Part shown: positions 1 to 7,287 of the stretch, piece after piece | Layout: every line of letters begins with the position of its first letter | Position numbering within the stretch: position 1 is the stretch's first letter | From: an uncultured Porphyromonas sp. | GTDB lineage: Bacteria; Bacteroidota; Bacteroidia; Bacteroidales; Porphyromonadaceae | NCBI RefSeq assembly: GCF_902489635.1 | Contig: NZ_CABUAN010000009.1 | Location: forward strand, 1-64,000 | DNA length: 64,000 bases | Direction of reading: 5' to 3' | Program-made: the position numbers and the translations under genes | The notes under the pieces: model-generated | Seen by the model: the letters and a program-made list of their open reading frames with translations, nothing else | What the model was told of the DNA's origin: nothing | Database searches by the model: none

Positions 1-190
1 GTGGATATTCGAGAAAGGAGGGAATCGGACGAATTTCCCCGTAAAGATATGTAAACAGGGATTAGAGGTTAGAGCTTAGAAGTTAGAGGTTAGAGGGCAG
101 GGGTGACACATTATTATATATAGTGAACTCATCCAAGCCTCGTTTGTCGCTATGTGTAGCTCCTGACAGAGCGATTATAAGGCGTCAGAG
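1..190 (+). repeat. Composite CACGTG repeat, copy A (left part outside window)
   Basis: The window opens inside a repeat. Positions 1-55 run from GTGGATATTCGAGAAAGG to the segment ending in AAAGATATGTAAA and match copies near 26743, 51308 and 57885 almost base for base. Positions 61-97 are a degenerate TTAGAGR heptamer array. Positions 105-188 form a hairpin-like module beginning GGTGACACATTATTA and ending TATAAGGCGTCAG. The CCACGTGG block expected upstream lies beyond the window edge. The copy sits just upstream of the fucosidase promoter. No coding potential is visible. Confidence 0.8.
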
Positions 191-246
191 ATTAGAAGTG
201 CTCTTGTCTTGCTAGCTGGGGTGGGGTGCGTCACGAATCATTTTCG

Positions 247-254
247 TAAGTTTG
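247..254 (+). promoter_or_regulatory. Putative -7 promoter box for the fucosidase gene
   Basis: TAAGTTTG matches the Bacteroidota -7 consensus TAnnTTTG and lies 35 bp before the ATG at 290, which leaves a short leader. No clear -33 TTTG is visible at the expected spacing. Confidence 0.5.
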
Positions 255-289
255 CGGAGTCAATCGATATAGGCAACGAATAACAAACT

Positions 290-1588
290 ATGAGACGACG
301 CTTACTATGGATAGTTATGCTGCTGGTAGGGTGCGGAGCCCTCTTTGCTCAGCGTAGCTACACACCATCGCCATGCAATCTGCAGGCGCGAGAGGCTTTT
401 GAGGAGAGCCGACTAGGTATCTTCATTCACTGGGGGCTGTATAGTATGTATGCTCAGGGGGAGTGGTATCTCAACTCTGGCAAGCTCAACAAAGATGAGT
501 ATGCTAAGGCTGCTTCATGCTTCTACCCGATACGCTTTGATGCTACGGCGTGGGCTAAGGCTATCAAGCGGTCAGGCGCACGCTATGTGACCTTTACGAC
601 GCGGCATCATGATGGCTTCTCGATGTATCATACGGAGACGAGCGACTACAACATTGTCGACGCTACCCCCTTCGGGCGGGATGTGCTGAGCGAGCTTGCC
701 GAGGCGTGTAGGGCTGAGGGGCTCAAGCTACATCTCTACTACTCGATCCTCGACTGGATCCGCCCAGACTATCCTCTAGGTAGGACGGGGCTACACACGG
801 GGCGGGTCATGGCGTCTGACTATGACTCCTACTTTGCCTTTATGAAGGCGCAGCTCCATGAGCTGTTGACCCGATATGGCGAGGTGGGGGCTATCTGGTT
901 AGATGGTTATTGGGATCACGACAGCGACTCGATCCCGTTTGACTGGAGGATGGAGGAGCTATACGCATACATCCATAAGCTTCAGCCCTGCTGTCTGATA
1001 GGCAATAACCACCATATCTCGCCACTTGAGGGCGAAGACTTTCAGATGTTCGAGCGTGACCTGCCAGGCGAAAACAAAGCGGGTCTCTCGGGGCAGCAGA
1101 TCAGCCACTTGCCTCTGGAAATGTGCCAAACGATGAATGGCATGTGGGGTTATAAAGTTGCTGATACAAACTATAAGAGTACTGCCGAACTGGTCGAGCT
1201 ACTAGTCCGCGCCGCTGCCAAGGGAAGCAATCTACTACTCAATGTGGGGCCACAGCCCAATGGCGAGCTACCAGAGCAGGCCATCGAGCGGCTCAACGGA
1301 ATCGGGGACTGGATGGAGCGCTATGGAGAGACGATCTACGGGAGCCAGGCGGGGCTCATTGCCGAGCAACCTTGGGGCGTCTCCACAACAAAGGGGGCGA
1401 AACTCTACCTCCATATCTTTGAAGATGTGGAGCAGATCCAGATCTCTCTGCCACAGACCCCAACGGCAGTGGTGGACTATATCACACGTGAGCCGATAGC
1501 CTATACGCGTACTGATAGTGGCGCGCTGCAGCTGACCATCCGTCGCCCCGCAGGTCTCATCGACTACGTGGTCGAGGTCGCGCTGTGA
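290..1588 (+). CDS. Alpha-L-fucosidase, GH29 family, secreted
   Basis: A 432-residue glycoside hydrolase predicted to remove alpha-L-fucose from glycans such as mucin or Lewis-type structures. Residues 1-21 are a signal peptide ending in ALFAQ. The (beta/alpha)8 domain begins near residue 35; HWGLYS (47-52), TTRHHDGF (103-110) and IWLDGYWD (202-209) are family motifs, with D205 in WLDG at the nucleophile position of GH29. The protein is about family length for a GH29 core and has no T9SS tail, so periplasmic or outer-membrane-associated location is likely. It stands alone between a composite repeat and a convergent LRR gene. The acid/base residue cannot be assigned by eye, and linkage specificity is unknown. 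Confidence 0.93.
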   Translation: MRRRLLWIVMLLVGCGALFAQRSYTPSPCNLQAREAFEESRLGIFIHWGLYSMYAQGEWYLNSGKLNKDEYAKAASCFYPIRFDATAWAKAIKRSGARYVTFTTRHHDGFSMYHTETSDYNIVDATPFGRDVLSELAEACRAEGLKLHLYYSILDWIRPDYPLGRTGLHTGRVMASDYDSYFAFMKAQLHELLTRYGEVGAIWLDGYWDHDSDSIPFDWRMEELYAYIHKLQPCCLIGNNHHISPLEGEDFQMFERDLPGENKAGLSGQQISHLPLEMCQTMNGMWGYKVADTNYKSTAELVELLVRAAAKGSNLLLNVGPQPNGELPEQAIERLNGIGDWMERYGETIYGSQAGLIAEQPWGVSTTKGAKLYLHIFEDVEQIQISLPQTPTAVVDYITREPIAYTRTDSGALQLTIRRPAGLIDYVVEVAL

Positions 1589-1658
1589 GCGACTCCGCGT
1601 GCTCTGTGCTCGCTCCGACAATCATCCAGCTAGCGTAGCGACATACAATGAATGTAGT

Positions 1659-1700
1659 GACCCCTGCAGGAATGCTTTAGTATGCACTCCTACAGGGGTC
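1659..1700 (+). terminator. Hairpin after the fucosidase gene
   Basis: GACCCCTGCAGGA pairs with TCCTACAGGGGTC around a 16-nt loop. The stem is strong, but no T-tract follows on the plus strand. It lies between convergent genes, so it is probably a transcript 3' end. Confidence 0.55.
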
Positions 1701-1712
1701 GCTCTATGTATG

Positions 1713-1887
1713 GAGACTGTTGCATAAAGGCGAATCGCTGTGTTGCTTTCGGGATTCGGCTTCGGTCACATACGGAGGTATGCTTCCCTCAGACCTCACC
1801 CTCAGCGCCTTGCGCTTCATCCTTTCTGCAAAGTCTGAACAATCTTGCTAGCAAGATTGTGAGACTGTTGACTTTTGCAACAGTCTC
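1713..1887 (+). mobile_element. 175-bp MITE-like element, copy 1
   Basis: Terminal inverted repeats GAGACTGTTGCATAAAG and CTTTTGCAACAGTCTC bound a 175-bp unit that recurs at 11180-11354 (inverted) and 27034-27208. ATGTATG flanks both ends (1706-1712 and 1888-1894), consistent with a target-site duplication. An internal CAATCTTGCTAGCAAGATTG palindrome lies near the right end. There is no transposase, so this is a non-autonomous element; TIRs of this kind recall IS5-type elements, which is inference. It lies between two terminator-like hairpins, where it disturbs no gene. Confidence 0.85.
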
Positions 1888-1895
1888 ATGTATGG

Positions 1896-1921
1896 AGACT
1901 GCGTGTGTTAGTCCGCAGTCT
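1896..1921 (-). terminator. Hairpin after the minus-strand LRR gene
   Basis: AGACTGCG pairs perfectly with CGCAGTCT across a 10-nt loop. It lies 15 bp beyond the stop codon of the minus-strand gene ending at 1937. The following T-tract is weak. Confidence 0.5.
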
Positions 1922-1936
1922 GGTAGACGACGAAGC

Positions 1937-4597
1937 TTATCGGATGATCACAGGCGTTAGTACCATCTTGCCGTCACGCTCGGTAATCCGTGCTACGTAA
2001 CGTCCTGCTGGCAGCTCTGCTACGGAGAGAGTAGTTTCTGGCATGTTGGTCTGCGTTGTGGCTACAAGCGAGCCATCGCTAGCGAAGAGCTCGATAGTGC
2101 TGCCGATAGTCGTGCGGATGGTGATATAGTCTGTTGCGGGGTTCGGATAGAGTGCGACAGAGGCATCAGTTGGAGCTTGCAGAGCTGTCTCTTTTTGGAA
2201 GAGGATCTCTACGTTAGTCTCCTGGAGCACTTCGAACTCCATGCCCTCTAGGGGCTTTCCATTGACGAGTATCGACTGAATCTTGTAGCCTGCTTCAGGC
2301 GTTACAGAGAGCTGTAGCCGGACACCCATGGGAACTTCACTGTAGGGTTGATAGTTCACAATAGAGGCAGAGCCATGCTCTCCTACTGTGAGGTGTACAG
2401 GACACATCGTGTAGCCTTCAAATTCGATATACTTTGGCTCGGACTTGGTGCTTTGGAATACTTTCCAAGACTTTTGAAGAACCATCTCTACCTGATTTCT
2501 AGAGATAGCATTGCCGTAGAGACTATCCTGAGCTACTACATAAAACTCGCCCACACCATACTCTTTGTTAGGAAGCTGGTCGATGAGAGCCTGCATCTTA
2601 TCACCTCTGATCTGATTGCCCTCTATGTCTAGTGCTACTAGCTCCTCGCACTCCGTAGGCAGGGTTAGCTCGGTCAGCTTATTGTAGGGGAGATATAGGT
2701 TAGATAGGTTAGATAGAGAGGTGACATCTACACTGCTCAGCCCGCATGCAGATAGATTGAGCCAGAAGATGCTGCCGCAGGGGGTTAGGTCTAAGCCGGT
2801 CAGGGGGGTCTCTGCTAGGTTAAGCTGCGCTAGATCTGGACAGCCGGTGAGATCGATAGTGGATATGTTATTGCCAGCTAGGAGTAGCTTGGTCAACCAC
2901 TCGAGACCTTCTAGATTGATGGTGGAGAGATGGTTGCCGTTTAGATTTAACTCTATAAGCTCAGGTAGGGTAGTGGGGTCGAGAGCCGTAAGCTGGTTGT
3001 TTGCTAGATATAGGAAGCTCAAGTTTCCGACAGGCTTACAGTCGAAAGCAGTCAGCTGGTTATCATTGCAGTTGAGCAAGGCTAGGTGAGGCGTATTTGA
3101 TAGGTCTATATTCGTCAGTTTATTGTTAGACAGATCGATACGGTTCGTTGCTGACTCAGGAGCGAATGTTATCTCTGTGAGCTTATTATTCGAGGCATTG
3201 AGATTATCGAGTGCTGGCTGGTGTGATAGATCGATCGTTGTGAACTGATTGTTTTGCATCCACAGCTCCTCGAGGAGCGGATTGTGAGAGAGGTCTATCT
3301 GAGTCAAGCTATTGTCACTAATGTTCAAGCGCTTCAAGCTCTGGAGAGAGGATACGTCTATATCTGTCAGGGCGTTTTCATAGCAGAAGAGGCCCTCTAG
3401 ATCGCCATATATCGTGATAGTGTTAGTCTCTACGGCATGCTTGCCCTCAGGGAGCCCTTTCTCATTGTCTTGACAGATGCCATCGTTGTTCCAGTCGATC
3501 CATGCTTTGTCTTTCTGAGACTCATCAACTAGCTGCGCAGAGATAGTCCACTGCGAGACACCACTAGTCGTCAGGGTCGCATGGGGCATAGGTACGGGTA
3601 TCTCTTCATATCCCTTGTAGATGCGCCAGTTCTTGCTTTGAGCCTCTCGGAGGGCTTGCGGAGATACTTGATTTCCTTCGGGAGTTGTCGTACTTGTTTT
3701 GACCGCCTTGAGGGTCCCTGACTCTTGTCCAGATAGATCAGGCAGGCTCTTGATAAAGCTATTAAAAGCTTCCTCTGAGAGCTGGTTGTCATAGAGTTCG
3801 ATCTTCTTAATAGGAGCCGATGGACTGACTAGGAGCTTGGTCAGACTGTTTTCACTACAGTCTAGAGCGTTGAGTGCAGCTGCTGAGGAGAGATCTAGCT
3901 CGGCTATTTTATTTCTCCAGCAAGAGACCTCCTCTAGCTTAGTCAGTCCAGACACGTTGAGTGCCGTGAGCTGGTTCTTGTAAGCTGACACCTTGATGAG
4001 ATTTGTACAAGAGGAGAGATCCAGCTGCGACAGTTTATTCTTGTAGCACTCCAAGAGCTTGAGTCGTGTCATGCCACTCAGATCTAGCTGTGTTAACTCG
4101 TTGCCATCACATACGAGCGTATCGATGAGGGTCAGACCGTTCATCTGAAGGGTCGTCAACCCCGCCTCTGTAGCATCGAGTATGCGCAGCTTAGGGCTAC
4201 CGGTCAGGTCGAGAGAGGGTATGCTGTTTGTGTGGCAGATGAGTACCTCTAGCTCTGGAGCGTGGAGCGTGAGAGACGTAAGTTTGTTCCAGAAGCATCG
4301 TAGAGCTGTTAGGTCGCGGCCGTATACTTTGACTGACTTGCCTTCTGTGGTGTAGCTGTTGATCTTCGTCGGCAAGCTAGGGTCTGTAGAGACCTGTAGC
4401 TCAGTGAGTGAGCCGCTGCCATAGTCGACTCGTATGGAGCCAGAGCGGGATGATACCCATAGATTGAACTCTGTCCCAGTCGCATAGGCACCATTCATCT
4501 CTGCGACAAGGTCTTCTTGTGCTGTCAGAAGCATGCTTTGCGATAGTGACAGGCAAATAATTAGGACGCATCCTAGTAGTAATCTAATCCTTTTCAT
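1937..4597 (-). CDS. Secreted leucine-rich-repeat protein with T9SS C-terminal sorting domain
   Basis: An 886-residue protein from the ATG at 4597, chosen because the signal peptide (MKRIRLLLGCVLII...LTAQ) starts there; an upstream in-frame ATG at 4663 would add 22 charged residues. It is built as two similar halves, each with a beta-rich entry segment, short LRRs of the LxxLDLSxNxL type, and a cap with the pattern QAL..AQSKNWRIY / QVEMVLQKSWKVF. The second half opens with an EF-hand-like loop, DWNNDGICQDNE (368-379). The C-terminus has YPNPATDYITI followed by the beta-strand pattern of the Por secretion tail. It is probably anchored on the cell surface by T9SS; adhesion is likely but inferred. 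A similar, shorter protein is encoded at 24548-26227. Confidence 0.9.
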   Translation of the reverse strand: MKRIRLLLGCVLIICLSLSQSMLLTAQEDLVAEMNGAYATGTEFNLWVSSRSGSIRVDYGSGSLTELQVSTDPSLPTKINSYTTEGKSVKVYGRDLTALRCFWNKLTSLTLHAPELEVLICHTNSIPSLDLTGSPKLRILDATEAGLTTLQMNGLTLIDTLVCDGNELTQLDLSGMTRLKLLECYKNKLSQLDLSSCTNLIKVSAYKNQLTALNVSGLTKLEEVSCWRNKIAELDLSSAAALNALDCSENSLTKLLVSPSAPIKKIELYDNQLSEEAFNSFIKSLPDLSGQESGTLKAVKTSTTTPEGNQVSPQALREAQSKNWRIYKGYEEIPVPMPHATLTTSGVSQWTISAQLVDESQKDKAWIDWNNDGICQDNEKGLPEGKHAVETNTITIYGDLEGLFCYENALTDIDVSSLQSLKRLNISDNSLTQIDLSHNPLLEELWMQNNQFTTIDLSHQPALDNLNASNNKLTEITFAPESATNRIDLSNNKLTNIDLSNTPHLALLNCNDNQLTAFDCKPVGNLSFLYLANNQLTALDPTTLPELIELNLNGNHLSTINLEGLEWLTKLLLAGNNISTIDLTGCPDLAQLNLAETPLTGLDLTPCGSIFWLNLSACGLSSVDVTSLSNLSNLYLPYNKLTELTLPTECEELVALDIEGNQIRGDKMQALIDQLPNKEYGVGEFYVVAQDSLYGNAISRNQVEMVLQKSWKVFQSTKSEPKYIEFEGYTMCPVHLTVGEHGSASIVNYQPYSEVPMGVRLQLSVTPEAGYKIQSILVNGKPLEGMEFEVLQETNVEILFQKETALQAPTDASVALYPNPATDYITIRTTIGSTIELFASDGSLVATTQTNMPETTLSVAELPAGRYVARITERDGKMVLTPVIIR

Positions 4598-4723
4598 GTT
4601 TGTTCGTATTATGGATTTATGTTTTCTCCTATGCTTAGTGTCTTCTGCTACACGAGATAGCAATTGTCAAGGTGAGTCATCGTACTAAACTCGTAGCATC
4701 TACTGAGTTGCGTCAGCTCTAGG

Positions 4724-4731
4724 CAAAGATA
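4724..4731 (-). promoter_or_regulatory. Putative -7 box for the minus-strand LRR gene
   Basis: Read on the minus strand the box is TATCTTTG, preceded by TTTTTTTGA. Transcription from here would give a leader of roughly 120 nt before the ATG at 4597 and would exclude the upstream ATG at 4663 only if initiation lies nearer the gene. Confidence 0.45.
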
Positions 4732-4740
4732 TCAAAAAAA

Positions 4741-4845
4741 GAGATTAGGAGTTAGAGATTAGAAATTAGATGTTGGCTAGTGGCTCTAGGGACTCTAGTG
4801 GAACTAGTGACTCTAGCCAACGGCTAACAGCTTCTTGTGGTTGGA
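4741..4845. repeat. Heptamer, CTAG-rich and GGCTA arrays
   Basis: AGATTAGGAGTTAGAGATTAG-type heptamers run from 4741 to about 4769, then a CTAGTGGCTCTAGGG-type stretch (4776-4816), then AGCCAACGGCTAACAGC (4815-4831). The same order of modules occurs near 7190, 22080, 26810 and 51001. The divergent promoters of the LRR gene and the riboswitch flank it. No gene is visible between 4598 and 4860. Confidence 0.7.
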
Positions 4846-4860
4846 TTAGAATATATTATG

Positions 4861-4868
4861 TACCTTTG
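4861..4868 (+). promoter_or_regulatory. Putative promoter for the riboswitch-abfD operon
   Basis: TACCTTTG matches the -7 consensus. TTGG at 4841-4844 is a plausible -33 element. Initiation about 7 nt downstream would place the RNA start at the 5' edge of the cobalamin aptamer. Confidence 0.65.
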
Positions 4869-5135
4869 CGGTGCATAGGTGTACGAGGAACAACCAATCT
4901 TGTCACCCCGTCTGAATAGGGAACTTGGTGCGAAGCCAAGACTGTACTCTCAGCTGTAACTCCTGAAGTGTGCCCCTGCATTATGATGTCACTGTAGCAC
5001 GACCCCTACTAGCCTTCGCGTGAAGGTACCGTAGGTAGCTATGGGAAGACTCAGGGTATCGCCCGTTTTGTACGACTCGATGTGAGCTATACGAACTAGG
5101 GAGAAGTCAGAAGACCTGCCTGTGCCATAGGACTT
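4869..5135 (+). promoter_or_regulatory. Cobalamin (B12) riboswitch
   Basis: The core GGGAACTTGGTGCGAAGCC (4919-4937) followed by ACTGTACTCTCAGCTGTAA (4941-4959) matches the cobalamin aptamer pattern GGGAAnnnGGTGnAAnnCC...ACTGTnA. The 3' B12-box form AGTCAGAAGACCTGCC is at 5105-5120. GGTGCA near 4870 can pair with TGTGCC near 5122 to close the aptamer, allowing G-U pairs. The first downstream gene is abfD, which starts at 5405. By family precedent, AdoCbl or a related cobalamin would lower expression. Confidence 0.9.
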
Positions 5136-5404
5136 TTGTTTTCAGAGCTAGGAAATAAAAAGAATGACAGCGGGACATATATGGCTTCACATAGTGCGTA
5201 TGATCGAGTCCATAGCAGTGAGACTGGCTATGCGGCTCCCTCTCGTTGTGTCTACACGCATCAGTCACACTCTACTGCCAGCCGGGAGGTCTTGGCAGGC
5301 TTCGCCCTGTAGGCGTGTGACGCTGCCCGTAACTTCTGCTCTGTATCTCGATCGTCCTACTCTGACGCACGACGATTCTATTCACTTTATACAGAAAAGA
5401 AGTT
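5136..5404 (+). other. Long leader between riboswitch aptamer and abfD
   Basis: About 270 nt separate the aptamer from the abfD start. An open frame from 5164 overlaps abfD out of frame, but its translation resembles no family I know and it is probably not a gene. CAGG(CTTCGC)CCTG near 5298-5311 is a small hairpin. The expression platform should lie here; I could not identify a clear terminator with a T-run, so control of translation or Rho-dependent termination are both possible. Confidence 0.5.
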
Positions 5405-6877
5405 ATGAAAACACGCGAAGAGTACATCGAGAGCCTTAGAGCTCTCCATCTCAATGTCTACTTCATGGGCAAGAAGATCGACAACCCTGTCGACCACCCC
5501 ATGATCCGTCCATCGCTCAATTCGCTAGCGATGACCTATGAGCTGGCGCAGCAGGAGGAGTACAAGGATCTGATGACCGCTACCTCCAACATTACGGGCA
5601 AGACGATCAATCGCTTCTGCCACATTCACCAGAGTGCTGAGGACCTCGTCAAGAAGGTCAAGATGCAGCGTCTCCTCGGCCAGAAGACCGCTAGCTGCTT
5701 CCAGCGCTGTGTCGGTATGGATGCCTTCAACGCTATCTGGTCTACCACCTATGAGATGGACGAGGCGTGTGGCACTAACTATCACCAGCGCTTCAGAGAC
5801 TATGTACAGTACTGCCAGGACAACGACCTCGTCGTAGACGGTGCTATGACTGACCCAAAGGGCGACCGCAGTCTCTCACCCTCACAGCAGGAGGACCCCG
5901 ACCTTTACGTCCATATCAACGAGATACGCCCTGACGGTATCGTCGTCACGGGGGCCAAGGCTCACCAGACTGGCTCGGTCAATTCGCACGAGCACCTGAT
6001 CATGCCTACCTGCTCGATGCGTGAGGAGGATGCTGATTACGCTGTCTCTTTTGCCATCCCCAGTGATGCCGAGGGCGTTACGATCATCTACGGTCGCCAG
6101 TCTTGCGACACGCGTAAGATGGAGGAGGGCGCAGACATTGACCTGGGTAACTCCACCTTCGGAGGTCATGAGACGCTCTTCATCATGGATCATGTCTTCG
6201 TACCTATGGAGCGTGTCTTCATGTGCCGTGAGTATCAGTTCTCCAATATGCTTGTCGAGCGCTTCGCTGGCTATCACCGTCAGTCCTATGGTGGCTGTAA
6301 GGTTGGTGTGGGCGACGTCCTGATCGGTGCTGCAGCTCTGGCTGCTGACTACAACGGCGTGCCTCGGGCTTCGCACATCAAGGACAAGCTGATCGAGATG
6401 GTTCACCTCAATGAGACGCTCTACGCTTGCGGTATCGCTTGCTCGGCTGAGGGCAAGAAGACTAAGTCGGGCAACTACCTGATCGATATGCTTCTAGCCA
6501 ACGTCTGTAAGCAGAATGTAACTCGCTATCCTTACGAGATCACACGTCTCGCTGAGGACATAGCAGGCGGTCTGATGGTTACGATGCCTAGCCAAGCTGA
6601 CCTGCAGCACGAGGAGGTTGGGCCACTCGTACGTAAGTACCTCGCTGGCGCTAAGGGCACGGACACGGTGAATCGTATGCGCATCCTACGTCTGATCGAG
6701 AACCTCACGCTCGGTACCGCAGCCGTAGGTTACCGCACGGAGAGTCTACATGGTGCTGGCTCACCACAGGCTCAGCGCATTATGATCTCGCGTCAGTGTA
6801 ATATGGAGGCAAAGAAGGAGCTGGCTCGTCAGATAGCTCATATCGACACCTCTCTAGATAAGCCTCAGGGCAAGTAG
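5405..6877 (+). CDS. abfD: 4-hydroxybutyryl-CoA dehydratase / vinylacetyl-CoA isomerase
   Basis: A 490-residue FAD and [4Fe-4S] enzyme that dehydrates 4-hydroxybutyryl-CoA to crotonyl-CoA, which feeds butyrate formation. The cluster ligands known from Clostridium aminobutyricum AbfD (C99, C103, H292, C299) are matched here by C98 and C102 in SCFQRCVG, and H291 and C298 in HRQSYGGC. Length is normal for the family. It is the first gene after the cobalamin riboswitch and starts 12 bp before the NifU-like gene, with cat2, 4hbD and sucD following on the same strand. The enzyme does not use cobalamin, so the riboswitch probably reflects pathway competition rather than cofactor need. Confidence 0.96.
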   Translation: MKTREEYIESLRALHLNVYFMGKKIDNPVDHPMIRPSLNSLAMTYELAQQEEYKDLMTATSNITGKTINRFCHIHQSAEDLVKKVKMQRLLGQKTASCFQRCVGMDAFNAIWSTTYEMDEACGTNYHQRFRDYVQYCQDNDLVVDGAMTDPKGDRSLSPSQQEDPDLYVHINEIRPDGIVVTGAKAHQTGSVNSHEHLIMPTCSMREEDADYAVSFAIPSDAEGVTIIYGRQSCDTRKMEEGADIDLGNSTFGGHETLFIMDHVFVPMERVFMCREYQFSNMLVERFAGYHRQSYGGCKVGVGDVLIGAAALAADYNGVPRASHIKDKLIEMVHLNETLYACGIACSAEGKKTKSGNYLIDMLLANVCKQNVTRYPYEITRLAEDIAGGLMVTMPSQADLQHEEVGPLVRKYLAGAKGTDTVNRMRILRLIENLTLGTAAVGYRTESLHGAGSPQAQRIMISRQCNMEAKKELARQIAHIDTSLDKPQGK

Positions 6878-6889
6878 TCCCTATCTCTT

Positions 6890-7183
6890 ATGACAGATCT
6901 ATCCTCTAGGGTAGACGAGATCACGACCATCATCAGTAGCTGTGTGCGTCCCCAGCTCCAAGCACACGGGGGCGACATAGCACTGCTGAGGGTCGCTGGC
7001 GAAGAGGTCTTCGTCAAGGTCTCGGGGAGTTGTCAGGCATGCCCCTCGCTCAGTAGCACGATCCAAGAGGTGGTGCAGGAGACGCTACGCAGCGAGCTGG
7101 GGCTCCCCACCCTAACGGTCACCGTAGACGACAGCGTCAGCGATGAACTCATCGCCGAGGCGCTCCGGATCATACGAAAATAA
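6890..7183 (+). CDS. NifU-like Fe-S scaffold domain protein
   Basis: A 97-residue protein consisting only of a NifU C-terminal-type domain. GSCQACPSLSSTIQ carries the CxxC pair (C48, C51) that binds a transient Fe-S cluster in this family. It lies 12 bp after abfD, so it may help load the [4Fe-4S] cluster of AbfD; this is inferred from position. A NifU-related gene also sits next to abfD in P. gingivalis, as I recall. The next gene, cat2, starts 104 bp later, beyond a repeat array. Confidence 0.88.
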   Translation: MTDLSSRVDEITTIISSCVRPQLQAHGGDIALLRVAGEEVFVKVSGSCQACPSLSSTIQEVVQETLRSELGLPTLTVTVDDSVSDELIAEALRIIRK

Positions 7184-7189
7184 GGGCTC

Positions 7190-7285
7190 TTAGCTCTTAG
7201 CTGTTGGCTGTTGGCACTAGCACTCCGATGGCTCCGATAGCTCTAGCTAACAGCCAATCTCTAACCTCTAACCTCTAATCTCTCT
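7190..7285. repeat. GGCTGTTGGC, CTAG and heptamer array between nifU-like gene and cat2
   Basis: TTAGCTGTTGGCTGTTGGC (7198-7216) is followed by a CTCCGATGGCTCCGATAGCTC stretch and then AGCCAATCTCTAACCTCTAACCTCTAATCTC up to the cat2 start. It lies inside an operon, so it will be transcribed. Its two ends can partly pair (GCTGTTGGCT with AGCCAA). Confidence 0.7.
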
Positions 7286-7287
7286 AT

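Noticed and set aside
5164..5439. Open frame between the B12 riboswitch and abfD as a gene
   Set aside because: It overlaps abfD out of frame, has no family resemblance, and lies where an expression platform is expected. Kept only as a remark on the leader.
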